A stretch of DNA of 54,857 nt, taken from positions 1 through 54,857 of the forward strand of contig JADFYW010000014.1 of assembly GCA_015232855.1 (NCBI GenBank), written 5' to 3'. Positions 26,900 to 34,704 of this stretch are shown here, in pieces. The notes beneath the pieces were generated by a model. It worked only from the letters and a program-made list of their open reading frames with translations, did not search any database and was not told the origin of the DNA. A program made the position numbers and the translations under genes. The stretch's first letter is position 1, and the number at the start of each line of letters is the position of its first letter. This DNA is from Fibrobacteria bacterium. GTDB lineage: Bacteria > Fibrobacterota > Fibrobacteria > UBA11236 > JADFYW01.

Positions 26900-26998
26900 A
26901 TGTTAAACACGGCAATTAAAATCGCTACCCTTGCGGCTCTCAGCCTGCAAGGATTTTCCGTTATCAAGAACTGGCGCAATGACAGAACAGAAGCATAG
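26900..26998 (+). CDS. Small hydrophobic ORF (32 aa)
   Basis: ATG at 26900 has an AAGGAG site. The peptide has a hydrophobic N-terminal stretch (IKIATLAALSLQGFSVI) and a charged tail, like a tiny membrane protein. It overlaps the start of the next gene by 20 bases, so its translation may feed into that gene. Confidence 0.45.
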   Translation: MLNTAIKIATLAALSLQGFSVIKNWRNDRTEA

Positions 26999-27206
26999 CC
27001 TGGAAGAGCTGGCGACCCTGTTTGAATCAACAGCTGTTCTTCTGGCTACACTCGCTATTCTCGACAAGTTATACCAGAGTAAGATGCATCCACAAGAGTT
27101 CGAGACTCTCATTCGGTCCCTTGTATGCATCCTAACAGAACGAAAGCGAGTCGGCTTTGAACAACAGCAATGCTACGACGAATACGGTAACCAGCCGTTC
27201 CAGTAA
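26979..27206 (+). CDS. Small helical hypothetical protein
   Basis: The product is 75 aa from the ATG at 26979; the longer TTG start at 26931 would run into the preceding small ORF. It is helical (LEELATLFESTAVLLATLAI) and contains no motif I know. It belongs to the same densely packed phage-like series. Confidence 0.5.
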   Translation: MTEQKHSLEELATLFESTAVLLATLAILDKLYQSKMHPQEFETLIRSLVCILTERKRVGFEQQQCYDEYGNQPFQ

Positions 27207-27314
27207 ATAACGGGGCTAGGCACCCACCACTGGCAGCAATGCCAGCTTCACTGGCCGTCTGAGGTGTAATAGCCTTGGGCGGCCTTTTTCATTTTAAAAA
27301 GGAGACCAATAACT

Positions 27315-28172
27315 ATGGGACTTATAAAACTAAACAGTATCCGAACAGCAGAAGAAGCACTTGCTATTGCAGACCTGAACTGGTCTGTACGCCCGGTTCC
27401 ACTAATTACAGGAGAAGGAAAAGATGTACCCACTCATAAAGGCCTAACCAGAAGTGATACGGGTAATATTCTCGGAATTGTAGGAAAGTCATACCAGCCC
27501 ATCCAAAACTTTCAGGCCTTCGCCTTTGCAGATATACTGGCAGAGCATTACGGTGCAACTTATGAGTACGCTGGGATGTGCAAGGATGGCAAGAAGGTCT
27601 TTCTTCAGGCAAAGCTTAATGAGTCATTTGAGGCGACCCGGGGCGACCAAGTAGACTGCTATATCACAATGGCGACATCACATGACGGAAGTTCAAGCAT
27701 GCGCGTTTTCCTCACCCCCATCCGCTTATTCTGCGAAAATCAGCTAATCCGGGCTATCAAGAACGCATCTACCAATATTGTCCTGCGACATACAGTAAAT
27801 GCTGAAATTAAGATGCAGCAGGCTTTTGAAGTATTCGCGACATCACGGAATGCATTCCTGCGGTTTAAACAGAAGGCCCAGTACCTTGCTCAGAAACAGG
27901 TGGACCGGGAAATGGTTAAACGATTTCTCGATTCTGTGGTTGGTCCTGAAGACCAATCTACAAGAATCAGGAATAACCGGGAGACTGTAACCAGACTGTT
28001 TGAGAATGGTAAGGGAAACCATGGCCAGAACGCATTCCAGATGTACAATGCAGCTACTGAATGGGTGGACCATGAGAGAACCAGGGATCCTGAGAAGAGG
28101 CTTGAGTCGGCAATGTTCGGGTCTGGTGCGATAATCAAAGAGAAGGCCTTTGCGGCTGCAATGGCATTATAA
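27315..28172 (+). CDS. DUF932 phage/plasmid-like protein
   Basis: The product is 285 aa with an AAGGAG site. The sequence follows the DUF932 pattern: early WSVRPVPL, then GNILGIVGKSYQPIQNFQAF, an ATSHDGSSSMRVFLTPIRLF core with a conserved Cys-Glu-Asn (FCENQL), and a long C-terminal helical region. DUF932 proteins are carried by phages and plasmids. Their function is not settled; association with recombination has been suggested. It is the best family-level marker that this block is a mobile element. Confidence 0.9.
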   Translation: MGLIKLNSIRTAEEALAIADLNWSVRPVPLITGEGKDVPTHKGLTRSDTGNILGIVGKSYQPIQNFQAFAFADILAEHYGATYEYAGMCKDGKKVFLQAKLNESFEATRGDQVDCYITMATSHDGSSSMRVFLTPIRLFCENQLIRAIKNASTNIVLRHTVNAEIKMQQAFEVFATSRNAFLRFKQKAQYLAQKQVDREMVKRFLDSVVGPEDQSTRIRNNRETVTRLFENGKGNHGQNAFQMYNAATEWVDHERTRDPEKRLESAMFGSGAIIKEKAFAAAMAL

Positions 28173-28179
28173 ACCTTAA

Positions 28180-28191
28180 ACCACGAGAACC
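28180..28191. repeat. ACCACGAGAACC element, isolated copy
   Basis: The 12-mer followed by a G-rich AGGGAGGGGTGTTTT recurs at 29539, where it is followed by AGGGAAGGTGTTTT, and in reverse at 29695. This copy lies directly after the DUF932 stop. Confidence 0.6.
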
Positions 28192-28196
28192 AACAG

Positions 28197-28225
28197 GGAG
28201 GGGTGTTTTATTATACCTCTCCTTT
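28197..28225 (+). terminator. Rho-independent terminator
   Basis: GGAGGGG pairs with CCTCTCC (one G-T wobble) over an A/T loop and is followed by TTTTTCTTTT. It ends the DUF932 transcript. Confidence 0.6.
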
Positions 28226-28263
28226 TTCTTTTCCAATAACAATCAACAACAAGGAGGCCAATC

Positions 28264-28563
28264 ATGGCAGTCAACGGAATTGAAATCACAGACGTAATAG
28301 TTTTCCCTATCAAAAATGTAAACGGAGGTAATCTCCGAGCCTTTATCCGATTGGTATTAAACGACAACTTTATCATCAGTGGAATAAGAGTCCATTATGG
28401 TAAAAACGGCCATTTCATCACATTTCCCCAGGAAGTCAAAAAGGCCGAAGGAAAGAGGTATGACGTGTGCTTTCCTATATCAACAGAACTGCGAGAGTAT
28501 ATAAGCACCGCTGTTCTTCAGCAGTACGCACTCACAGTTGATGCCCCGGCAAAGGCTGCGTAA
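28264..28563 (+). CDS. spoVG: SpoVG-family protein
   Basis: The product is 99 aa with an AAGGAGG site. The sequence fits SpoVG along its whole length: EITDVIVFPIKN, GGNLRAFIRLVLNDNFIISG, YGKNGHFITFPQ, then YDVCFPIS..LREYI..AVLQQY. SpoVG proteins bind nucleic acid and regulate gene expression in many bacteria. Copies in phages and plasmids are known. Here it lies in a phage-like block, so it is more likely an element regulator than a sporulation protein. Confidence 0.9.
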   Translation: MAVNGIEITDVIVFPIKNVNGGNLRAFIRLVLNDNFIISGIRVHYGKNGHFITFPQEVKKAEGKRYDVCFPISTELREYISTAVLQQYALTVDAPAKAA

Positions 28564-28580
28564 TCAAACAATCCTGAATT

Positions 28581-28605
28581 GAGCTGGTAAAAATGCCGGC
28601 TCTTT
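28581..28605 (+). terminator. Hairpin, weak terminator
   Basis: GAGCTGG and CCGGCTC pair (one G-T wobble) across TAAAAATG and are followed by TTTC. It lies between spoVG and the next gene; the T tract is short. Confidence 0.5.
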
Positions 28606-28629
28606 CATCAGGGAAACAGGAGGTAGAAA

Positions 28630-28974
28630 TTGAAAAGGATTGTGTTAAACAAGAATATTGTCAGGTCGTTGTTTGAAAAGTATTCAGACCAGATTGAACT
28701 CCTGGCAGCCATATACCAGCTTCTGTATCCGGAATGGGAACAAATCATAAAATTGGATGGATGGCCTGTTATATCCCATGAAGCCAATCTATGGATTACT
28801 GAGCAGTTCATCCAATTTGATAAGAAGCATCACCCAAAATTGATGCCTGGGGGATTATGGATGAATGTTGGCTTTTCGTCTAGTGGTGGGAACGCTACTG
28901 GTTGGGAAGTAGACATCAGCCGCGTCCGGGTCATTTACAAAAAGGAGAAAGAATGTCAAAGATTGAAAAGTTAA
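28630..28974 (+). CDS. Phage-like hypothetical protein
   Basis: The product is 114 aa from a TTG start preceded by AGGAGG. It has a helical N-terminus (SLFEKYSDQIELLAAIYQLL) and a mixed C-terminal part with NVGFSSSGGN. No family was recognised. It overlaps the next gene's start by 22 bases. Confidence 0.6.
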   Translation: MKRIVLNKNIVRSLFEKYSDQIELLAAIYQLLYPEWEQIIKLDGWPVISHEANLWITEQFIQFDKKHHPKLMPGGLWMNVGFSSSGGNATGWEVDISRVRVIYKKEKECQRLKS

Positions 28975-29168
28975 TTGAAATCGAAGGCTTTGATGACCCT
29001 CTTGAGTTCCTGTCCCAGTTTGTTCACGACTCGGTCTGTCCGGGTATATGCTCAATCCCTGGTTGTGATTATACAACTGATGTAGAGCCTGACCAGGAGG
29101 GTGGATGGTGTGAACACTGTGAGACAAATACCGTGAAAAGTGGGATTGTGCTTGCAGGAATCATTTAA
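28953..29168 (+). CDS. Small Cys-rich phage-like protein
   Basis: ATG at 28953 has an AAGGAG site and is preferred over the longer start at 28902. The product is 71 aa, with cysteines CPGICSIPGCDY and CEHCETN likely forming a zinc knuckle, and a VLAGII tail. Similar small proteins occur in phages. Function is unknown. Confidence 0.6.
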   Translation: MSKIEKLIEIEGFDDPLEFLSQFVHDSVCPGICSIPGCDYTTDVEPDQEGGWCEHCETNTVKSGIVLAGII

Positions 29169-29182
29169 CAGGAAAGGGTGAA

Positions 29183-29449
29183 ATGAAGCAATTTAATCAC
29201 TATGAAGCTGAAATCGTTATTTCTGATGGTGAACTAGAAACCTCAACCTGGATAATCATTGAGGCTAATAGCTTAATTTCAGCTGAGGAAAAAGCCAAGC
29301 GAATAGTCCAGAACTGGTTTTCACCACCATTTGAGTATTTCAATCAATGGCTGTATTTTCCAAAATTCGGCAGATCAGTCCGAGTATTGCAATTAAATGA
29401 AACTACTGCCAAGAAGTTTTTAAGACACAGAACGATGAAAGTGGCGTAA
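29183..29449 (+). CDS. Small hypothetical protein
   Basis: The product is 88 aa with an AGGAAAGG site. It has an alternating, aromatic-rich fold-like sequence (YEAEIVISDGELETSTWIII, then PPFEYFNQWLYFP). No family was recognised. It is the last gene of the phage-like series before the structured region at 29539. Confidence 0.55.
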   Translation: MKQFNHYEAEIVISDGELETSTWIIIEANSLISAEEKAKRIVQNWFSPPFEYFNQWLYFPKFGRSVRVLQLNETTAKKFLRHRTMKVA

Positions 29450-29538
29450 TTCTATGTTTTTTAGAGGATAAAATACAACAAAAAAGAATACCAAAAAGAT
29501 GGTATCCATTTTCGAGAAAATAAGGTAATTTTAAAAAT

Positions 29539-29706
29539 ACCACGAGAACCGATTATAGGGAAGGTGTTTTTTTGCATCTCAGTATAAGGCATAAAACCCC
29601 TTATACTCCTAATCGCTAGAATGAGCCTGTATGGCTACCCAATGTGTTGGACTTTGGTCCTGCGCTGGTCTGGGTAGCCTAGCTCCCTTAATTCGGTTCT
29701 CGTGGT
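29539..29706. repeat. Nested inverted-repeat structure
   Basis: The outer arms ACCACGAGAACCG (29539-29551) and CGGTTCTCGTGGT (29694-29706) are perfect complements, and pairing continues with mismatches to ~29560/29684 (ATTAxAGGGA type). Inside are two more perfect 9-bp pairs: AGTATAAGG/CCTTATACT (29581-29589 with 29599-29607) and GGCTACCCA/TGGGTAGCC (29633-29641 with 29671-29679). The result is a three-way-junction-like fold. No open frame of note spans it. It may be a structured RNA, a recombination or transfer site, or a folded mobile repeat. Confidence 0.8.
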
Positions 29707-29801
29707 TGATTACTGAAGCTGGCCAGGACCTCCTTTTCTCGTAACAAAGCAAATCCCTGGTCGAATTAGTAATTCACATTTTTGAACCTTTGGAGGGTAT
29801 C

Positions 29802-32108
29802 ATGAGAAAAGGAAACCGCGCAAGCACCATTATAATAACAGCACTCAACTTATTAATAGTGACAATTTGTTTCAGCCAGGATGTTAACCTTGTTGGAACG
29901 CTAACAGACGACAAAGGAACAGCCATTCCCAAAGCGAATATTACATTAACCGGCAAAGACATATCTACAACTTCAGATTCACTGGGTAAGTTCTTAATCA
30001 CTGATGACCCCAGCTCACTTAATCACATAGAAGCAAAACCTACGATACAGTTGAAAGGTAGCCAATTGAATATCTCACAGGAGCATTCGGGAGGCTTATT
30101 TGTTGGACTATATAATGTAAAGGGTAATCAGTTAGCTGAAATAATTAACACTGACCAAAAGTCTATTCAAAATAGTACCACCTATAGCTTTGAGAAACAA
30201 TCCACTGGTGTACAAATTCTAAAAGTAGAAACTGGAGACCACCAAAAAACATTTAAGATAGTCGGCTTATCACAGCTATGTGTTAATATTTCTAATCGTT
30301 CAGATATGCTAAGCAAACAGACAAGCATTATAGATGAACTGATAATCAAAGCTAATGGTTTCCAGAAGAAACGAGTAACATTAGCCAGTTATATCGACAC
30401 TTTGAATATTATTCTTCAGAAGGCTGTTGAAGGTCCTTATTTGATTTTTAATGACCTGTTCCTGGCTTACGACACCGTTGATGCTGGGAAGACAGTTGTG
30501 AAAATACCAAAGGATCGTGGGAATAAATTGCTTCTGAATTTAAGTCTGGAAAATATTGGTGATGAAAACGCATTGTCGGTTACTTGCAGCTTGAGTACCG
30601 TTGACCCATATATCACAGTTACAAAGCCTGTGTCAGGGTTTAACAATATTGAATCTGGAACAGATACACTTAATTTTGAGCCGTATGAAGTAGTAGTTAC
30701 TGATTCTATTCCACCAGCCCGGCATGTTAGTTTTCAATTGCATATAAAGGACTCTTGGGGTGGCGTATGGCGAGATTCATGTGTGTATGTTATGAATCCA
30801 TTCATCATAGAGTCTCAAAATATTGATGATGATACTATCCCTGATAGTTATGGAAATGGAAATAAATTACTGGATCCAAATGAAATTGTGGAGTATACCC
30901 CAAGGTTAGAAAATAAGTCAGAGATGGTAATAACTGAGCTTTACGGTCGTCTGCTATCAAAATCTGAACAGATTGTGATTAACGATACGAATGATATCTG
31001 GGGTTATGGTAATTTTGTGCCTGATGAAAAACATTTACCTAAATGGGACTATGTGTTTAAAACAAACACCATTTCCTCTGCGAAATTTGATTTGTTTTTG
31101 ACTGGCAAAGTTAATGGTGTTGAAAGAAAGTGGTTAATACCATTCTCATTACCTATTAATAACATTGCTCCAATAATTGATAATCCTGGAAACAAAACTG
31201 TTAAGGAGACGAAAACTGTTGAATTCATGTTATCAGCTACTGACATAAACGACGATTCTCTTTCATATTCAATGTTAACTGACCTAACCGAAGCAACGCT
31301 AATAGGGAACTTGTTTAAATTGACACCTAATTATGATCAAGATGGAGATCATAATATTGGTTTTGTTGTTTCCGATAATGGTATACCCTCATTAAGTGAT
31401 TCCGTTTTTATTACAATAACAGTTATTGACAGTCCAGTTCTTGTAGATAGCAGAGATAGTAACGTTTATGAAATTATTACCATCGGAACACAAGTCTGGA
31501 TGGCAGAGAATCTGAAGTATTTACCGCAGGTAGATAATGTTACTGATGGAACTGGTGATGTTTCAAGCGACAAATACTATTATGTCTATGATTACACTCC
31601 AACAGGTGGATCCGAAGCGGAGGAAGTATCAAACGCTAAAGTAACAACAAACTATTTAACTTATGGTGTACTGTACAACTGGAACGCTGCTATGAATGGA
31701 AGTTCATCAAGTTCCAGTAACCCAAGTGGTGTCCAAGGAGTTTGTCCAGACGGTTGGCATTTACCCAGTGAAGATGAATGGCAACAATTGGAAATGGAGA
31801 TTGGCATGTCGCAGACAGCAGTTAACGATTCAGGTTACCGGGAAACCACTGAAGGCGAGGAACTAAAAGCGACAAGCTTTGGAGGAACTGATGAACATGG
31901 GTTTAAAGCTCTCCTCTCGGGCGTCCGATACAACGATCATTTATTCATCAACCTTGGATCCACTACGTGTTTCTGGTCTGCTACGGAAAACGATGCATCT
32001 AACGCATGGCGCCGATACCTTCGCTTAAATATCGACTTAGTAGAACGCTACTACTATAACAAGAATTCCGGGTTCAGTGTGCGTTGCCTCCAGAACCTGG
32101 AAAATTAA
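29802..32108 (+). CDS. FISUMP-domain secreted protein (FISUMP-B)
   Basis: The ATG at 29802 with GGAGGG upstream is chosen; a TTG 12 bases earlier is in frame but would place the ribosome-binding site inside the gene. The product is 768 aa: a signal peptide (IIITALNLLIVTICFSQ), a carboxypeptidase-regulatory-like domain (LVGTLTDDKGTAIPKANITL, residues ~30-75), beta-rich domains, a cadherin-like repeat (~465-540) and a C-terminal FISUMP domain (~545-768) with DSRDSNVYEIITIGTQVWMA, WHLPSEDEW and GFSVRC. It lacks a lipobox and a paired CsgG-like gene, unlike the other two. The C-terminal variable-looking part is discussed in the findings. Confidence 0.88.
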   Translation: MRKGNRASTIIITALNLLIVTICFSQDVNLVGTLTDDKGTAIPKANITLTGKDISTTSDSLGKFLITDDPSSLNHIEAKPTIQLKGSQLNISQEHSGGLFVGLYNVKGNQLAEIINTDQKSIQNSTTYSFEKQSTGVQILKVETGDHQKTFKIVGLSQLCVNISNRSDMLSKQTSIIDELIIKANGFQKKRVTLASYIDTLNIILQKAVEGPYLIFNDLFLAYDTVDAGKTVVKIPKDRGNKLLLNLSLENIGDENALSVTCSLSTVDPYITVTKPVSGFNNIESGTDTLNFEPYEVVVTDSIPPARHVSFQLHIKDSWGGVWRDSCVYVMNPFIIESQNIDDDTIPDSYGNGNKLLDPNEIVEYTPRLENKSEMVITELYGRLLSKSEQIVINDTNDIWGYGNFVPDEKHLPKWDYVFKTNTISSAKFDLFLTGKVNGVERKWLIPFSLPINNIAPIIDNPGNKTVKETKTVEFMLSATDINDDSLSYSMLTDLTEATLIGNLFKLTPNYDQDGDHNIGFVVSDNGIPSLSDSVFITITVIDSPVLVDSRDSNVYEIITIGTQVWMAENLKYLPQVDNVTDGTGDVSSDKYYYVYDYTPTGGSEAEEVSNAKVTTNYLTYGVLYNWNAAMNGSSSSSSNPSGVQGVCPDGWHLPSEDEWQQLEMEIGMSQTAVNDSGYRETTEGEELKATSFGGTDEHGFKALLSGVRYNDHLFINLGSTTCFWSATENDASNAWRRYLRLNIDLVERYYYNKNSGFSVRCLQNLEN

Positions 32109-32127
32109 CTAACAAGGAGGTCCCCCT

Positions 32128-32262
32128 ATGAAAGATAAGGATGTCTATGAACAGATAGAACGAAGAAAAAATGGTAACAACTCAAGCAAGACCGCACCGT
32201 ATATCACACTATTGACTGTCTTATTAACCCTCACACATTTCTTAATACTGGATGGATGTTGA
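32128..32262 (+). CDS. Small single-pass membrane protein (44 aa)
   Basis: ATG at 32128 has a perfect AAGGAGGT site. A charged N-terminal half (KDKDVYEQIERRKNG) is followed by one transmembrane helix (YITLLTVLLTLTHFLILDG) and a terminal Cys. Strong translation signals and a sensible topology support a real gene despite its size. Function is unknown; it lies 19 bases after FISUMP-B. Confidence 0.6.
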   Translation: MKDKDVYEQIERRKNGNNSSKTAPYITLLTVLLTLTHFLILDGC

Positions 32263-32352
32263 TGCATATCAGAGGCATTACCAATATTTTGTGTCAATTA
32301 AAATTGTGGCCTTGAATGCTATTGGAGAGAAAGGTTATTGCCACTAAAAAAC

Positions 32353-32377
32353 AAAGCCGATTGACTTCGGCTTTTTT
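32353..32377 (+). terminator. Rho-independent terminator
   Basis: AAGCCGA and TCGGCTT pair across TTGACT-like bases and are followed by TTTTTT. It closes the FISUMP-B transcript just before the HEAT-repeat gene. Confidence 0.7.
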
Positions 32378-32389
32378 ACCTTTGACAGC

Positions 32390-33169
32390 ATGAAAAACAA
32401 AATCACCCCACTTCCAACACCCGCCCTGAGCGAACTAGCAGGGTTCTTACACTGCATGAACACATTAAAACATAAAGAAGGCGATATTGAACAGTTACAA
32501 AAGTGCTCTGAATATCTGGGACACCCTGTTGACGAAACCCGCGTCTCTATGTCTATCACAATAGCAGCCTCGGAAGAAGAAGAGCGGCTACTTGCCAATA
32601 CCGTTATCGCCGATTTGGATGCGGATATACGAAAATCCGCATTGCGACAAATTTCCAGTCAGGATATACTTAAGTCTATAATGGAACGCTGCTCGTTTCC
32701 TGCCACACGGAAAGACGTCATTGACCAGTTGACTGACATCAATTATCTGAAGGAGGTAGTTGAGAATGACCCCCACCACCGGGTTAGCCGTTATGCTGAA
32801 GATTGTCTAAACAATGAAATCTTTTTTTTAAGGATCGCCTGTGAAGCATTAGACTGGCATGAAAGGTATCAGGCTATTGAGTACCTAAGATCGGAAGAAA
32901 GTATTATTCAGGTAGCTAAGAACGATTCAAATGAGAATGTCAGAAGGAAGGCTGTCGAACGCCTGGAAAGTAAGGACCGATTGTGGGAAATAGCCAAAAC
33001 AGACCCGAGTTTTGATGTCAGGGTCCGGGCGGTTATCTGTTTTGCCGAGGCAAAAACGATTGCGGAAGCTATAGAGAAAATATCCGACCCGGAAGTGTTG
33101 GAGGATATAGCAAAGAATAGTGATTATAATCGTAGAAAAGCCAAAAAACGGTTGTTGGAATTAACTTAA
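32390..33169 (+). CDS. HEAT-repeat protein
   Basis: The product is 259 aa of helical repeats. About five ~20-30 residue units carry the VRRKAVERL/DVRVRAVICF signature (DADIRKSALRQI, ENVRRKAVERLE, FDVRVRAVICFA). Such solenoids bind proteins or DNA (for example AlkD-type glycosylases), but no catalytic pair is evident. It starts 13 bases after a terminator and has no clear ribosome-binding site. It converges with the propeller-like gene on the other strand. Confidence 0.75.
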   Translation: MKNKITPLPTPALSELAGFLHCMNTLKHKEGDIEQLQKCSEYLGHPVDETRVSMSITIAASEEEERLLANTVIADLDADIRKSALRQISSQDILKSIMERCSFPATRKDVIDQLTDINYLKEVVENDPHHRVSRYAEDCLNNEIFFLRIACEALDWHERYQAIEYLRSEESIIQVAKNDSNENVRRKAVERLESKDRLWEIAKTDPSFDVRVRAVICFAEAKTIAEAIEKISDPEVLEDIAKNSDYNRRKAKKRLLELT

Positions 33170-33185
33170 TTTTCCATTGTAAATA

Positions 33186-34160
33186 TTATAGAAAAACCTG
33201 TTTCAGATTCTTAGGCAATTCAAGCACCACAACCCGGTCATCTATAAGCCCCCCTTTTTTGCGCCATCTCTCTCGATACTTTTCTGCACCGCCTTCAAAA
33301 ACAGTTAGGAGCTGACTACCATTCCAATCAAGGTCTTGCGAACCTGCGGGCATTTGTAGGGCTGATATCTGCTCATTTAGAGCATAACCCGGACACGAGC
33401 CCTCAGGTAACTCGATTTCGAATGGTTCTTCTAACAAGGGGTTTCTAAAAACTTCCAGAAGGCTGTTTTTAGAACCAAAAGAAACACTAAGGAGTATATG
33501 CTCATTGCACAAAGCCATGCCCTGAACACGGTCTGGAATGAAGATAACCCTGTCGGGTGCATAAGTATCCACACCCTTCACCTTATACTGGATATTGGAA
33601 GGAACATTTGTATCCGGGTCAATCCGGTATCCAGCAATCCAAGCATTATCCACAGGACGCTTTCTTATCTTATACCCGTATTTCAAATAACGGAATTCTC
33701 CCAGCCATAAGTATTCATTGGTCGAGCACATAAAGGAGCATTTCGAATCTGCATAGAAACTCCCCACAGCACACAGATCCCCGGATTTCTGCTCTAAATC
33801 TGAAAGTGCAAACTGTAGCACCCGATAGCCGGAACAAACCCAGAGGGAACCACTACAAACCGCTACACCACCAGCATGTCCTCTATATTCGTTTCCCATA
33901 TCATCCCAGAGAGAAAAGGACCGGGTAATATCTCCTGTGCCAACCTTCTGTATAACAAGTTTCGATGGGGATGCATAATGTTGTTCATGTAAGGCAATAG
34001 CTATGGTATTGTTACCAGGCAGCCAGCAAACACCCTGAGGGATAAATGTTGACGTTAACCCAGGTGCAGTCCAGGCACATTCAATAAGGCAGTGGTAATC
34101 CTTACAAAGTGTTTGGACTGATTGCCGGTCGTTGGGAGTTGCTGTAGGTATGATTTCCAA
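33186..34160 (-). CDS. Beta-propeller-like hypothetical protein
   Basis: The product is 324 aa from TTG at 34160, preceded by AAGGA. Repeated short strands with W and G (QGVCWLPGNNTIAIALHE, AGGVAVCSGSLWVCSG, STNEYLWLGEFR, QGMALCNEHILLSVSFG) resemble a six- or seven-bladed propeller. No signal peptide is present, so it is probably cytoplasmic. Function is unknown. It is convergent with the HEAT-repeat gene, 16 bases apart. Confidence 0.65.
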   Translation of the reverse strand: MEIIPTATPNDRQSVQTLCKDYHCLIECAWTAPGLTSTFIPQGVCWLPGNNTIAIALHEQHYASPSKLVIQKVGTGDITRSFSLWDDMGNEYRGHAGGVAVCSGSLWVCSGYRVLQFALSDLEQKSGDLCAVGSFYADSKCSFMCSTNEYLWLGEFRYLKYGYKIRKRPVDNAWIAGYRIDPDTNVPSNIQYKVKGVDTYAPDRVIFIPDRVQGMALCNEHILLSVSFGSKNSLLEVFRNPLLEEPFEIELPEGSCPGYALNEQISALQMPAGSQDLDWNGSQLLTVFEGGAEKYRERWRKKGGLIDDRVVVLELPKNLKQVFL

Positions 34161-34213
34161 TTACTAATCCTTGTGTGAATCATATTAAAATCTAGCCTTT
34201 TAACTTAACTTCA

Positions 34214-34339
34214 CCACCCCTTTAACCGGTTATTCTCTATTGTTTCTCATATATTATCTTTATAATTGACCCTTACGATTGTACCGAGTCCTAATATTAA
34301 AATTATGAATACAATAGGATAAACCGGTTAAAGGGGTGG
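34214..34339. repeat. AACCGGTT inverted-repeat element 1
   Basis: CCACCCCTTTAACCGGTT (34214-34231) and AACCGGTTAAAGGGGTGG (34322-34339) are perfect 18-bp complements about 90 bases apart. The similarity continues inward (CTATTGT against its complement ACAATAG). The enclosed DNA is AT-rich and non-coding. A related pair lies at 49286-49400, just after the primase-helicase gene. Confidence 0.85.
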
Positions 34340-34438
34340 CAAACCTCACTAAATTTGCCGCTTAACCAGTAATTTTATTTTATCCTACTGCAACAGCACA
34401 TCCTCAGTTTCTGGTACATCCGTGTAATCTTCATTATC

Positions 34439-34621
34439 CTACTCATGATTTGTAACCCCCAAAGGGCTGCCATCATATTCCAAGTAATAATTTTCACTCC
34501 GAAGTATAACCTCAACAACACAAGCCTGACCGTTTTTAGTTGGTGTGTCACTCCCGATTGAATTTTTTCTATAATCAGCTGGAAATTGTATATATTTGCA
34601 ACTGCTAACAAACTCTTCCAT
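34439..34621 (-). CDS. Small hypothetical ORF
   Basis: The 60-residue frame has balanced composition (KYIQFPADYRKNSIGSDTPT, then YYLEYDGSPLGV), but no ribosome-binding site is seen before the ATG at 34621. It is the only protein-like frame in the 544-base gap that also holds the inverted-repeat element. Weakly supported. Confidence 0.3.
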   Translation of the reverse strand: MEEFVSSCKYIQFPADYRKNSIGSDTPTKNGQACVVEVILRSENYYLEYDGSPLGVTNHE

Positions 34622-34704
34622 AAATTTCTTAACTATTCTATTATTATATAGAATTCAGATATTAGTAGCAATTTTAAACATTACAAGTAAACAAAAGGCA
34701 GGAA

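Noticed and set aside
28264-28563. SpoVG as evidence of a spore-former
   Set aside because: SpoVG is widespread in non-spore-formers and phages, and no other sporulation gene is present.
29539-29706. Possible retron non-coding RNA
   Set aside because: No reverse transcriptase gene is nearby and the nested stems do not show a priming-G arrangement.
29539-29706. Possible integron attC site
   Set aside because: No GTTRRRY/RYYYAAC core sites, and the only integrase is of the tRNA-targeting type 20 kb away.
34375-34611. Minus-strand 78-residue frame
   Set aside because: It overlaps the more protein-like frame 34439-34621 and is rich in Met, Leu and Cys without any start signal.
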